Below are positions 18,638 to 26,188 of a stretch of DNA of 64,000 nt, piece after piece; within the stretch, counting starts at the first letter, position 1, and every line of letters begins with the position of its first letter. The notes under the pieces were generated by a model. That model saw only the letters and a program-made list of their open reading frames with translations. It did no database searches and had not been told where the DNA came from. The DNA is taken from the NCBI GenBank assembly GCA_965206145.1, contig CBDBIK010000008.1, positions 25,271-89,270 of the forward strand. The letters are read 5' to 3'. This DNA comes from CBDBIK01 sp965206145. Its GTDB lineage: Bacteria; Pseudomonadota; Alphaproteobacteria; TMED109. Position numbers and translations under genes: made by a program.

Positions 18638-19497
18638 TAGACGTCGGTGGTCCAGGAGGGTTGACGCCGAAGCACCGGCAGGTCACGACCGTGGGCGCCG
18701 ATTTTTGGCAGGCAGTTCAACAGGCCGCGAGTGTACGGATGTTCGGCACGGTGCAATTCAGTGGCTTCCAGAACTTCCATGACCCGCCCGGCATACATCA
18801 CCACCACGCGATCACAAAACGAGGCGACCAAATCAAGATCGTGGCTGATAAAAAGCAATCCCATGCCGCGCTGGCTTACCATGTCATCCAGCAAAGCCAG
18901 CACTTGCAGTTGAACCGTCACGTCCAGCGCCGAGGTGGGTTCATCGGCGATGATGATGCTCGGATCCGGCATCATCATCATGGCGATCATGATGCGCTGC
19001 CCCATGCCGCCGGAAACTTCGTGGGGATACATCTGGTACACGCGCCGGGGTTCGCGTATGCGCACCGCTTCGAGCATTTCGACAGTGCGCTGGCGGGCTT
19101 CACGGGCCGACACCCCGTTGTGAATCCGATAGGCCTCGGCGATTTGTTCACCCACGCGCATCACCGGGTTAAGGGAATACTTCGGATCCTGCATGATCAT
19201 GGATATTCGCCGACCGCGGATCCGGCGCATGGTTTTTTCATCCGCGCTCAGCAGATCAATGCCGTCGAAGTTGAGTTTGTTGGCGCGCACCACCCCGTGA
19301 TCCGGGATCAACCGAAGTATCGCGCGACCGGTCTGGGATTTTCCGGAACCGGATTCACCGACGATGCCAAGCTTTTCCCGGCCCAGCGTGAAACTGACCC
19401 CGCGCACCGCTTCAACCACGCCTTTGGGGGTCGGATAGTGGACGTGCAGGGCATCGACTTCGAGCAATGCCTTGTTTTCCGTAGCGTTGTTTTCCAT
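18637..19497 (-). CDS. Peptide ABC transporter ATP-binding protein (DppD/OppD type)
   Basis: The 286-residue ATPase has Walker A GESGSGKSQ (Gln in place of the usual final Thr), signature VSGGMGQRIMIAMM, Walker B SIIIADEPTSALD and SHDLDLVASF. The C-terminal HPYTRGLLNCLP block belongs to the oligopeptide/dipeptide family. It pairs with the ATPase encoded downstream to form the heterodimeric motor. Its start is 2 bp after the permease stop, consistent with one mRNA. Confidence 0.94.
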   Translation of the reverse strand: MENNATENKALLEVDALHVHYPTPKGVVEAVRGVSFTLGREKLGIVGESGSGKSQTGRAILRLIPDHGVVRANKLNFDGIDLLSADEKTMRRIRGRRISMIMQDPKYSLNPVMRVGEQIAEAYRIHNGVSAREARQRTVEMLEAVRIREPRRVYQMYPHEVSGGMGQRIMIAMMMMPDPSIIIADEPTSALDVTVQLQVLALLDDMVSQRGMGLLFISHDLDLVASFCDRVVVMYAGRVMEVLEATELHRAEHPYTRGLLNCLPKIGAHGRDLPVLRRQPSWTTDV

Positions 19498-19499
19498 GC

Positions 19500-20414
19500 T
19501 CAGGCACCGTGGCGCGGGTCCATGACGTCGCGCAGGCCATCACCCAGCAGGTTAAGTCCCAGACTGACCACAAAAATAGCAATCCCCGGAATGGTCGGCA
19601 CCCACCATTGATCCAGCAGGAACTGCCGGCCCGTGGAAATCATCGCGCCCCATTCCGGGGTCGGCGGTTGTGCGCCGAGACCGAGAAACCCAAGACCCGC
19701 CGCGGTTAAGATGATGCCGGCCATGTCCAGGGTCAGCCGCACGATCACCGACGACACGCATAGCGGGGTTACATGGCGAAGCAGGATGCCCGCGGTGGAC
19801 GCCCCCTGGACTTTAGCGGCCATGATGAATTCACTGTTGCGCAAGGTCAGCGCCTCGGCCCGGGCGATGCGCGCATATGGCGACCAGGTGGTCAGGGCGA
19901 TGGCAATGACCGCGTTTTCGATGCCGGGACCCAGCGCCGCCACCAGCGCCAGCGCCAGAATCAGGCGGGGGAAGGCAAGAAATATGTCGGTAATGCGCAT
20001 CAACACCGTATCGATAACGCCGCCGAGGTAGCCCGCGACGGTGCCGATCAACAGGCCAATGGGCACCACGATGACCCCCACCAAGCCGACGATATACAAG
20101 GTTATGCGGGACCCCCAGATAATCCGGTCGTAGATGTCCCGCCCCAGTTCATCGGTGCCGAACCAGTGTTCCGCGCTCGGCGCCTGCAGCCGTTCAGCGA
20201 GCCTGGGGGCGAGGCCGTCGCTGCCGGTAATCAGCGGCGCGATGATCGCGGCCAGTATCAGGGTCAGAATAATCAGCAACCCGATCATTGCAACCGGATT
20301 GGCGCTGAACGCCAGCCAGGCAAGCCACAGGTGCTGGCAACGGGCTTGAAAGGCCGAGTGTGGCGTATTGCTCAGCAGCCACTCGCGCAGGCGCCCGGCC
20401 TTTGGTTGGTTCAT
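19500..20414 (-). CDS. Peptide ABC transporter permease (DppC type)
   Basis: The 304-residue inner-membrane permease has the N-terminal OppC-type extension. It also has the cytoplasmic EAA loop region with ARAEALTLRNSEFIMAAKVQ (near 180-200), followed by GLGFLGLGAQPPTPEWGAM, a DppC hallmark. About six membrane segments are visible. It overlaps the DppB-type gene by 4 bp (ATGA), so the two permease subunits are translationally coupled. Confidence 0.95.
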   Translation of the reverse strand: MNQPKAGRLREWLLSNTPHSAFQARCQHLWLAWLAFSANPVAMIGLLIILTLILAAIIAPLITGSDGLAPRLAERLQAPSAEHWFGTDELGRDIYDRIIWGSRITLYIVGLVGVIVVPIGLLIGTVAGYLGGVIDTVLMRITDIFLAFPRLILALALVAALGPGIENAVIAIALTTWSPYARIARAEALTLRNSEFIMAAKVQGASTAGILLRHVTPLCVSSVIVRLTLDMAGIILTAAGLGFLGLGAQPPTPEWGAMISTGRQFLLDQWWVPTIPGIAIFVVSLGLNLLGDGLRDVMDPRHGA

Positions 20415-21484
20415 GCCCGCGCCCGTGGGTCCGCCAGCTTGTACAACAGGTCGGACAGCATGTTGATCCCGACAAAACTGATTCCCACCACGATGGTGCC
20501 GCCGAGCACCGCATTCATGTCGGAATTAAACAGAGAATGGGTAATGTATTGACCGATGCCCGGCCACGCAAAAATGGTCTCGGTGAGCACCGAGCCTTCG
20601 AGCAAAGAGGCGTAGGTCAGACCGATAATGGTGACCAGTTGCACCAGCACGTTGCGAAAGGCATGCCGCCAGATTACCGCCCATTCCGACAACCCTTTGA
20701 CCCGCGCCGTCAAAATATATTCCTGTCGCAACTGATCGAGCATGAAACTGCGGGTCATGCGGGCGATATACGCCAGCGCGTAAGTGGAAAGCACCGCCGC
20801 GGGCAGAATCAAATGCGACCCGGCGTTGCGAAAGATTTCCCATTCGCCGGCCAGCGCCGCGTCGATCATGATAAATCCGGTTACCGGTGCGACGATGCCG
20901 TCATAATAGACTTCGATTCGTCCCGGGCCCGGCAGCCAATCCAGCGCGCCGTAAAAAATCAGCAGCGCCACCATGCCCAACCAGAAAATCGGCACCGAAT
21001 AACCAAACAACCCGAACACCCGCACCAGATGATCGATCCAGCGCCCCTGCCGCACCGCCGCGACCACCCCCAACGGCACCCCCACCAGCACCCCGATGAA
21101 GGTGGCGAGGGTGGCCAGTTCAAGGGTTGCGGGGAAAAAGCGAATAATGTCATCCAACACCGGTTGTGCGCTCATGATCGAAGTGCCGAGATCGCCACGA
21201 AACAGTTGCGCCAGATACAGCCCGTATTGTTCGTAGAGCGGGCGGTCGAGCCCCAGCTCCAGAAACACCCGGTCGTACACGTCCTGGGAGGCACGGTCAC
21301 CGACGATGGCCAGCACCGGGTCCACAGGCATGACCCGCCCGATTACAAAGGTGACCGCGGTCAGCCCGATAAAGGTAAAACAGATGGTCAGGAAAAAACC
21401 GGCCAGCGTCGACAACACAGAAAACGGAGCCTGGTTTTTTGCAGGCTCCGTGTCCGTGGTTGGGGGTATGGCCGTAGTAGCCAC
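20411..21484 (-). CDS. Peptide ABC transporter permease (DppB type)
   Basis: The 357-residue permease has six membrane segments. It carries the LGLDRPLYEQYGLYL segment with FRGDLGTSI, and the EAA-type loop LRQEYILTARVKGLSEWAVI near 245-265, both typical of DppB/OppB. The N-terminal 30 residues before the first segment are longer than usual. It starts 7 bp after the binding-protein stop. Confidence 0.95.
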   Translation of the reverse strand: MATTAIPPTTDTEPAKNQAPFSVLSTLAGFFLTICFTFIGLTAVTFVIGRVMPVDPVLAIVGDRASQDVYDRVFLELGLDRPLYEQYGLYLAQLFRGDLGTSIMSAQPVLDDIIRFFPATLELATLATFIGVLVGVPLGVVAAVRQGRWIDHLVRVFGLFGYSVPIFWLGMVALLIFYGALDWLPGPGRIEVYYDGIVAPVTGFIMIDAALAGEWEIFRNAGSHLILPAAVLSTYALAYIARMTRSFMLDQLRQEYILTARVKGLSEWAVIWRHAFRNVLVQLVTIIGLTYASLLEGSVLTETIFAWPGIGQYITHSLFNSDMNAVLGGTIVVGISFVGINMLSDLLYKLADPRARA

Positions 21485-21491
21485 GCGCGGG

Positions 21492-23051
21492 CTATTTGGT
21501 GGTGTTGCGATAAAACACCAGATCGAAATTAGAGCCGGATACGAATCCTTTTACGGCATGGTGGCGGGCGACCTGTTCGTTTTCCTGGAACATAAGCACG
21601 AACGGCGAACGCTGTTGCACCATGCCCTGTAGATCCAAATACAGATCCCTTCTCGTGTTGAGATCGAGTTCACTGCGCGCCCGCTCGGTCAACCGATTCA
21701 CATCGTCATCACTCCAGGCGTTGCGCCAGGCCAGTTTGCCGGTCAGCTTGGCTTCCAGGCGGTTGTCCGGATTATGCGCAAAAGAATCCGCATTGGAATG
21801 GGGGTCGACGTAGTCCGGCGACCAGCGCGCCAGCAGGATCTCATGGCGGCGGGCGCGATATTTGGGCCACAAGGTTTTGCCGTCGGCGGTGAGTATATTG
21901 ACCTTGATGCCGGCCTCGCCCAGGGTGGCTTGCAGGGATTGAGCGATCTGCGGATAGGGCTCGAGGTTGAGGGTATCGAGGGTAACTTCCACTTCACCCA
22001 CACCGGCCTCAGCCAGCAGTTTCTTCGCCTTGGCGACGTCCAGCGTGAACGGATTATCATCCAGCGACGCCCACAGGCCGGCCGGCCAGAACGCCTGATG
22101 AATGTTGAACTGGCCCTGCAAAAATGACGAGGTCATGCCCTCATAATCAACCAGATAGCGCAGCGCCTGCCACACCGCAGGATTGCCCAGCACCGGATGA
22201 TCGGCGTTAACGGCGAAGTACACCGTGGTGCCCTTGGGGTTGTCGTCGATGGCAATGTCCGTGTTGCCCGCCAGCCCGCGCACCTGATCCGGCGTCAGGC
22301 CGCGCGCCATATCGATATCCCCTTTTTCCAGCAACAACCGCTGGGCGGAAGATTCCGGAACATGACGCATAATCACCCGCTTGGTGGCGGGCGCACCGTG
22401 ACGGTAGCCGGCGAAGGCGTCCAGGGTAACGAGTTCGTTGGCCTTCCAGGTCTTGAGTTGGTAGGCGCCGGAAGCGGCGCTGTTGGATTTCAGCCATTCG
22501 TAACCCAGATCGCCGTCCTTTTCCTGTTGCAGGACGAGTTTTTTATCCACCACCGAGCCGACGGTGGCCGATAGCGCGTTCAGCACCAGACCGGGGGACA
22601 GATCTTCGGTAACGGTAATCCGGGTGCGACCGTCCACCGTCTGAACCAATTCATCGACGTTGTCCGCGGTCCAGCCGAACTGGGTGATGATGAAGGCGGG
22701 GGTCTTGTTTAACTTGACCACTCGCCGCAACGAGAAGGTGACATCGTCCGCGGTAACCGGATTGCCGGAATGGAAGGTTAGTCCGGGTCGAATGGCGAAG
22801 GTGATGGATTTTCCGTCGTCGCTGACTTCCCAGCTTTGCGCCACACCGCCGACCAGTTCCTCAAGATTTTCCGGCTCGTACATGACGATACGGTCGTAGA
22901 TATTGGACAGCAATTCGCCGGTGGTCAGTTCAAAGGCTTCGGCCGGATCAAAGGTGATAATGTCACCGATGTTTTTCGCGATGATTAAATTGTCTTTGGG
23001 CGTTGCGGCTACCGCCGGCGTGCCCCAGGCCAACAGCATGGACGCCATCAA
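21492..23051 (-). CDS. Peptide ABC transporter substrate-binding protein, 5' end cut off by IS5 copy A
   Basis: The remaining 519-residue frame begins MMASMLLAWGTPAVAATPKDN and matches SBP family 5 (DppA/OppA): SWEVSDDGKSITFAIRPGL, FHSGNPVTADDV and the C-terminal half with RRHEILLARWSPDYVDP. Just upstream the IS begins. Beyond the IS, at 24303, lies ATG CTA CGA AGC AAT with a GGAGGAG ribosome site, in frame with the gene once the element and one TTTT duplication are removed. The original N-terminus was MLRSNKILLGLMASMLLAWG. The internal ATG at 23051 lacks the positive n-region, so export and expression are probably impaired. Confidence 0.9.
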   Translation of the reverse strand: MMASMLLAWGTPAVAATPKDNLIIAKNIGDIITFDPAEAFELTTGELLSNIYDRIVMYEPENLEELVGGVAQSWEVSDDGKSITFAIRPGLTFHSGNPVTADDVTFSLRRVVKLNKTPAFIITQFGWTADNVDELVQTVDGRTRITVTEDLSPGLVLNALSATVGSVVDKKLVLQQEKDGDLGYEWLKSNSAASGAYQLKTWKANELVTLDAFAGYRHGAPATKRVIMRHVPESSAQRLLLEKGDIDMARGLTPDQVRGLAGNTDIAIDDNPKGTTVYFAVNADHPVLGNPAVWQALRYLVDYEGMTSSFLQGQFNIHQAFWPAGLWASLDDNPFTLDVAKAKKLLAEAGVGEVEVTLDTLNLEPYPQIAQSLQATLGEAGIKVNILTADGKTLWPKYRARRHEILLARWSPDYVDPHSNADSFAHNPDNRLEAKLTGKLAWRNAWSDDDVNRLTERARSELDLNTRRDLYLDLQGMVQQRSPFVLMFQENEQVARHHAVKGFVSGSNFDLVFYRNTTK

Positions 23052-23066
23052 CCCAAGCAGTATTTT

Positions 23067-24284
23067 GAGACCTTTGCACGAAACCAGCAGAATCTGCGTT
23101 GAGAATTTGCGATAATAGGTTCAAGCACTATACCCCACCACACTACCCCCTGGAGGAGAAGAAATGGCTTGGAAAAACCTCGCGCAACGCAGTTTGGCGG
23201 ATGGCATGTTGATCGAGCATGATGCCCTCAAAGAACTGGATGGTGTGCACGAATTAATCGATTGGTCGCGCCTTGAGCAACTGCTTTCAGGTATTCATTC
23301 AAACCCTCGGGGCGAGAAGGCCTGGCCGCCATTGATGATGGTTAAGGCGTTGTTGCTGCAAAGCTGGTACGGGCTCAGTGACCCGGCACTGGAAAAGCAA
23401 TTGGCACGGGATCTGCTGTTTCGTCGCTTCACCGGTCTGGATATTTCAGAATCGGTGCCGGATCACGCGACGTTGTGGCGGTTTAGACAAACGCTGGAGC
23501 GCTTATCCTTGATGGATGCGTGCCTGGGTGAGATCAACACTCAATTGAGCGAACAAGGGCTTTACATCCAATCGGGAGGGGTCAGTATTGTTGATGCCAG
23601 TGTGATTGAAGCAAAGCAATGTCGTCCCCACAAGAATCAGGAAGGTCATTCGACCCAAGACCCCGAGGCCGGCTGGAATGTAAAAGCCGGGTCGGATGGA
23701 AAGCGCAAAAGCACATATGGGTATAAGGCGCACATAAATGTGGATGAAGATGGGTTCATCAAGTCAACCGACTACAGCCCGGGTAATGTGCATGATTCCA
23801 ATTACTTTACGGATTTATTATGCGGCGATGAGACGGCGGTTTATGCGGATAGTGCTTATCGTAGTCAGGCTCACGACCGGTGGCTGGCGCAGCGACAGAT
23901 AGATAATCGGATCATCAAGCGTGGCTATCGGAACAAGCCGTTGGATGCACAGGGGAGGAAGTTTAACCGGCTTCATTCGGGGGTACGCTGTACGGTGGAA
24001 CGTGTCTTTGGGGTGCTCAAGCTACACTACGGGATGGGCAAAGCCCGCTACCTGGGTCTTGGCCGTAACCGCACGCGCTTTGAGTTGATGTGCGTCGCCC
24101 ACAATATCAAGCGTGGTTTATCGCTTCAGCAGGCAAGTTGCGCCTAAAAAATGAAAAAGGGGTGGAAAAATGGACTAATCGGCCAACAAATACGGCTGAT
24201 TGAGTGCTTTTTGGGCATCTTTCTCAAAAAAAAGCCCGTTTGAAGAACTGAGAAGCCCTACAGTGTGTTCGTGCAAAGGTCTCA
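23067..24284 (+). mobile_element. IS5-family element, copy A
   Basis: The 1218-bp element has terminal inverted repeats GAGACCTTTGCACGAA (left) and its complement TTCGTGCAAAGGTCTC (right), plus one extra A at the right end. It is flanked by a 4-bp TTTT duplication (23063-23066, 24285-24288). The transposase is intact. It is inserted in the signal-peptide codons of the peptide-binding protein gene, in the opposite orientation. Confidence 0.93.
23164..24147 (+). CDS. IS5-family transposase (copy A)
   Basis: The 327-residue DDE transposase has D144 (SIVDASVIEA), D229 (VYADSAYRS) and E279 (RCTVERVFGVLK) in the IS5 spacing, with the usual N-terminal helical region. A GGAGGAG ribosome site precedes the ATG. 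It is nearly identical to the copies at 31588, 53975 and 60618, which shows recent spread. Confidence 0.95.
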   Translation: MAWKNLAQRSLADGMLIEHDALKELDGVHELIDWSRLEQLLSGIHSNPRGEKAWPPLMMVKALLLQSWYGLSDPALEKQLARDLLFRRFTGLDISESVPDHATLWRFRQTLERLSLMDACLGEINTQLSEQGLYIQSGGVSIVDASVIEAKQCRPHKNQEGHSTQDPEAGWNVKAGSDGKRKSTYGYKAHINVDEDGFIKSTDYSPGNVHDSNYFTDLLCGDETAVYADSAYRSQAHDRWLAQRQIDNRIIKRGYRNKPLDAQGRKFNRLHSGVRCTVERVFGVLKLHYGMGKARYLGLGRNRTRFELMCVAHNIKRGLSLQQASCA

Positions 24285-24303
24285 TTTTATTGCTTCGTAG
24301 CAT
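24285..24303 (-). pseudogene. Severed 5' end of the peptide-binding protein gene
   Basis: ATG CTA CGA AGC AAT AAA (MLRSNK) starts at 24303, preceded on the coding strand by GAGGAGGAG at 24311-24319. It joins in frame to 23062 across the IS. The native promoter of the peptide operon must lie between here and 24463, the start of the divergent peptidase gene. Confidence 0.88.
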
Positions 24304-24462
24304 GATAAATTCTCCTCCTCTGGTGAGTACACAAGATTAAGGTCTTTTTCGATCCAGGTCAAAACGACAGCCCTGTTCATTGGCCGCCAGAATTCGGGCA
24401 CCGCACACCGAGCCCATTTCCGGGCGCCGATTCCATCTTCACAAAATACTCGAGGAATAGCA

Positions 24463-26031
24463 ATGGCAAAGGTGGCGGTGGGCGGTTTTCAGCACGAAAC
24501 CAACGTATTTGCCCCGTATAAAGCGGATTTCAAGGCCTTTGAGGGGCGCGATGAATGGCCGCCTCTCAGTCTGGGGGAGCGAATGCTGGACAATGTGCTC
24601 GGCGTGCACCTGCCGGTGAGCGGCGCGATTGCGCGGCTGAAGGCGTTGGGGCATGAAATCGCGCCGTTGTTATGGTGCTCGGCGACGCCTTGCGCGCAGG
24701 TTCGTGAATCGGCTTTTGAGCGCATCGCCGCTATGCTGCTGGAGGCCCTGCGCGAAGCCCTGCCGGTGGACGGTGTGCTGCTTGATTTGCACGGCGCCAT
24801 GGTCTGCGAACACGCGCCGGACGGGGATGGCGAGTTGTTGCGCCGGGTGCGCGCCGTGGTGGGCGAGTCGGTGCCGGTGGTGGCCAGCCTCGATCTGCAC
24901 GCCAATATCAGTGCTCAGATGATGGCCCAGGCGAGCGCGCTGGAGATCTATCGCACCTATCCCCACGTGGACATGGGCGATACCGGCGCACGGGCCGCCG
25001 ACCATCTGGATGTGCTCATCTCGCATAACCGGTCGCGGTTTCCCGGCGCCGCCATGCGCCGGCCGGATTTTATGATCCCGCTGAACTGGGGCTGCACGCT
25101 GATGGACCCGGCCCGGTCGATCTACCACCTTCTGGCCGAACAGGTGGGGGGAGAAGTCGCCGGCCTGTCGCTGGCCTGCGGATTTCCGCATTCCGATGTG
25201 GTGGAAGCGGGCCCGGCGGTGGTCGCATATGGATTCGACGGTACCGCCGTGAACGCGGCGGCGGATAACTTGCTGGCGGCGCTTGAATCCCGCGAGGCGG
25301 AGTTTTGCGGACGCCTGTACGGCGTGGAGGAGGGCGTGCGCGAGGCCTTTCGGCTGGCGGGGGACACGGGCAACATGGGCAACATGGGCAACACCGGCAA
25401 TGTGTGCGGGCCGGTGCTCATCGCCGACACCCAGGACAACCCCGGTGGCGGCGGGCCCGGCGATACCACGGAAATCCTCCGCGCACTGGTCGCACAGCGG
25501 GGCGGGCGAGTGCCGGTGCCGGTGCTGGTGGGAATCATCAGCGACCCCCAGGCGGCGGAGCGCGCGCACGCGGCGGGGGCGGGGGCGGAAATTTCCCTCG
25601 GGCTGGGTGGAAAGTCCGGATTTCCGGGGAGTTACCCGTTTGACGCGCGCTTTCGCGTGCGCAATCTTTCCGACGGCTGTTTTCAGGCCACCGGCCCGAT
25701 GCTCGCCGGCGCCAACATGGACCTTGGCCCCACGGCGCTGCTTGAGGTGGTGGAAGCCGACGGGGTTCAGGTGGGCGGGGTGCAGGTGGTGGTCGGCTCC
25801 AAACCGGTGCAGACCATGGATCAATCGATGTTCCGCCACCTGGGGGTCGATCCGGCCACCCTGAAAATCATCGCCCTGAAAAGCAGCGTGCACTTTCGCA
25901 ACGACTTCCAGGAGATGGCCAGCGCCATCCTCGTGGTTACCGCTCCGGGGCCAGTGGCCGCCGACCTCGCCGAGTTGCCTTTTCAAACCCCGCGCTTGCG
26001 GGAAATCGGGAGCAAACCCAAAGTGTGGTAG
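24463..26031 (+). CDS. M81 family metallopeptidase (MlrC-like)
   Basis: The 522-residue product matches the microcystinase C family. The N-terminal domain has GGFQHETNVFAP (near residues 8-19), DGVLLDLHGAMV, VASLDLHANIS and YRTYPHVDMGDTG; the histidines and aspartates are the expected zinc ligands. The C-terminal MlrC domain includes ADTQDNPGGGGPGDTTEIL. A small insertion of near-perfect GNM repeats (GNMGNMGNTGNV, near residue 304-315) precedes it. The gene is divergent from the peptide ABC operon, so it may cleave imported peptides; that link is inference. Confidence 0.92.
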   Translation: MAKVAVGGFQHETNVFAPYKADFKAFEGRDEWPPLSLGERMLDNVLGVHLPVSGAIARLKALGHEIAPLLWCSATPCAQVRESAFERIAAMLLEALREALPVDGVLLDLHGAMVCEHAPDGDGELLRRVRAVVGESVPVVASLDLHANISAQMMAQASALEIYRTYPHVDMGDTGARAADHLDVLISHNRSRFPGAAMRRPDFMIPLNWGCTLMDPARSIYHLLAEQVGGEVAGLSLACGFPHSDVVEAGPAVVAYGFDGTAVNAAADNLLAALESREAEFCGRLYGVEEGVREAFRLAGDTGNMGNMGNTGNVCGPVLIADTQDNPGGGGPGDTTEILRALVAQRGGRVPVPVLVGIISDPQAAERAHAAGAGAEISLGLGGKSGFPGSYPFDARFRVRNLSDGCFQATGPMLAGANMDLGPTALLEVVEADGVQVGGVQVVVGSKPVQTMDQSMFRHLGVDPATLKIIALKSSVHFRNDFQEMASAILVVTAPGPVAADLAELPFQTPRLREIGSKPKVW

Positions 26032-26188
26032 ATTCGGTTTCAGATTCCCAGCCGACGCGTATTAAACGTCCATCGTTCCTTTTTGAGTAGCAAGTCAAGC
26101 AACGGAGAAATGCAAAATAGCCCACCAACACCAACAGGCTAACACCCAAACCGATCACGACATAGATCAGGCCGCGCTGGACGAACTG

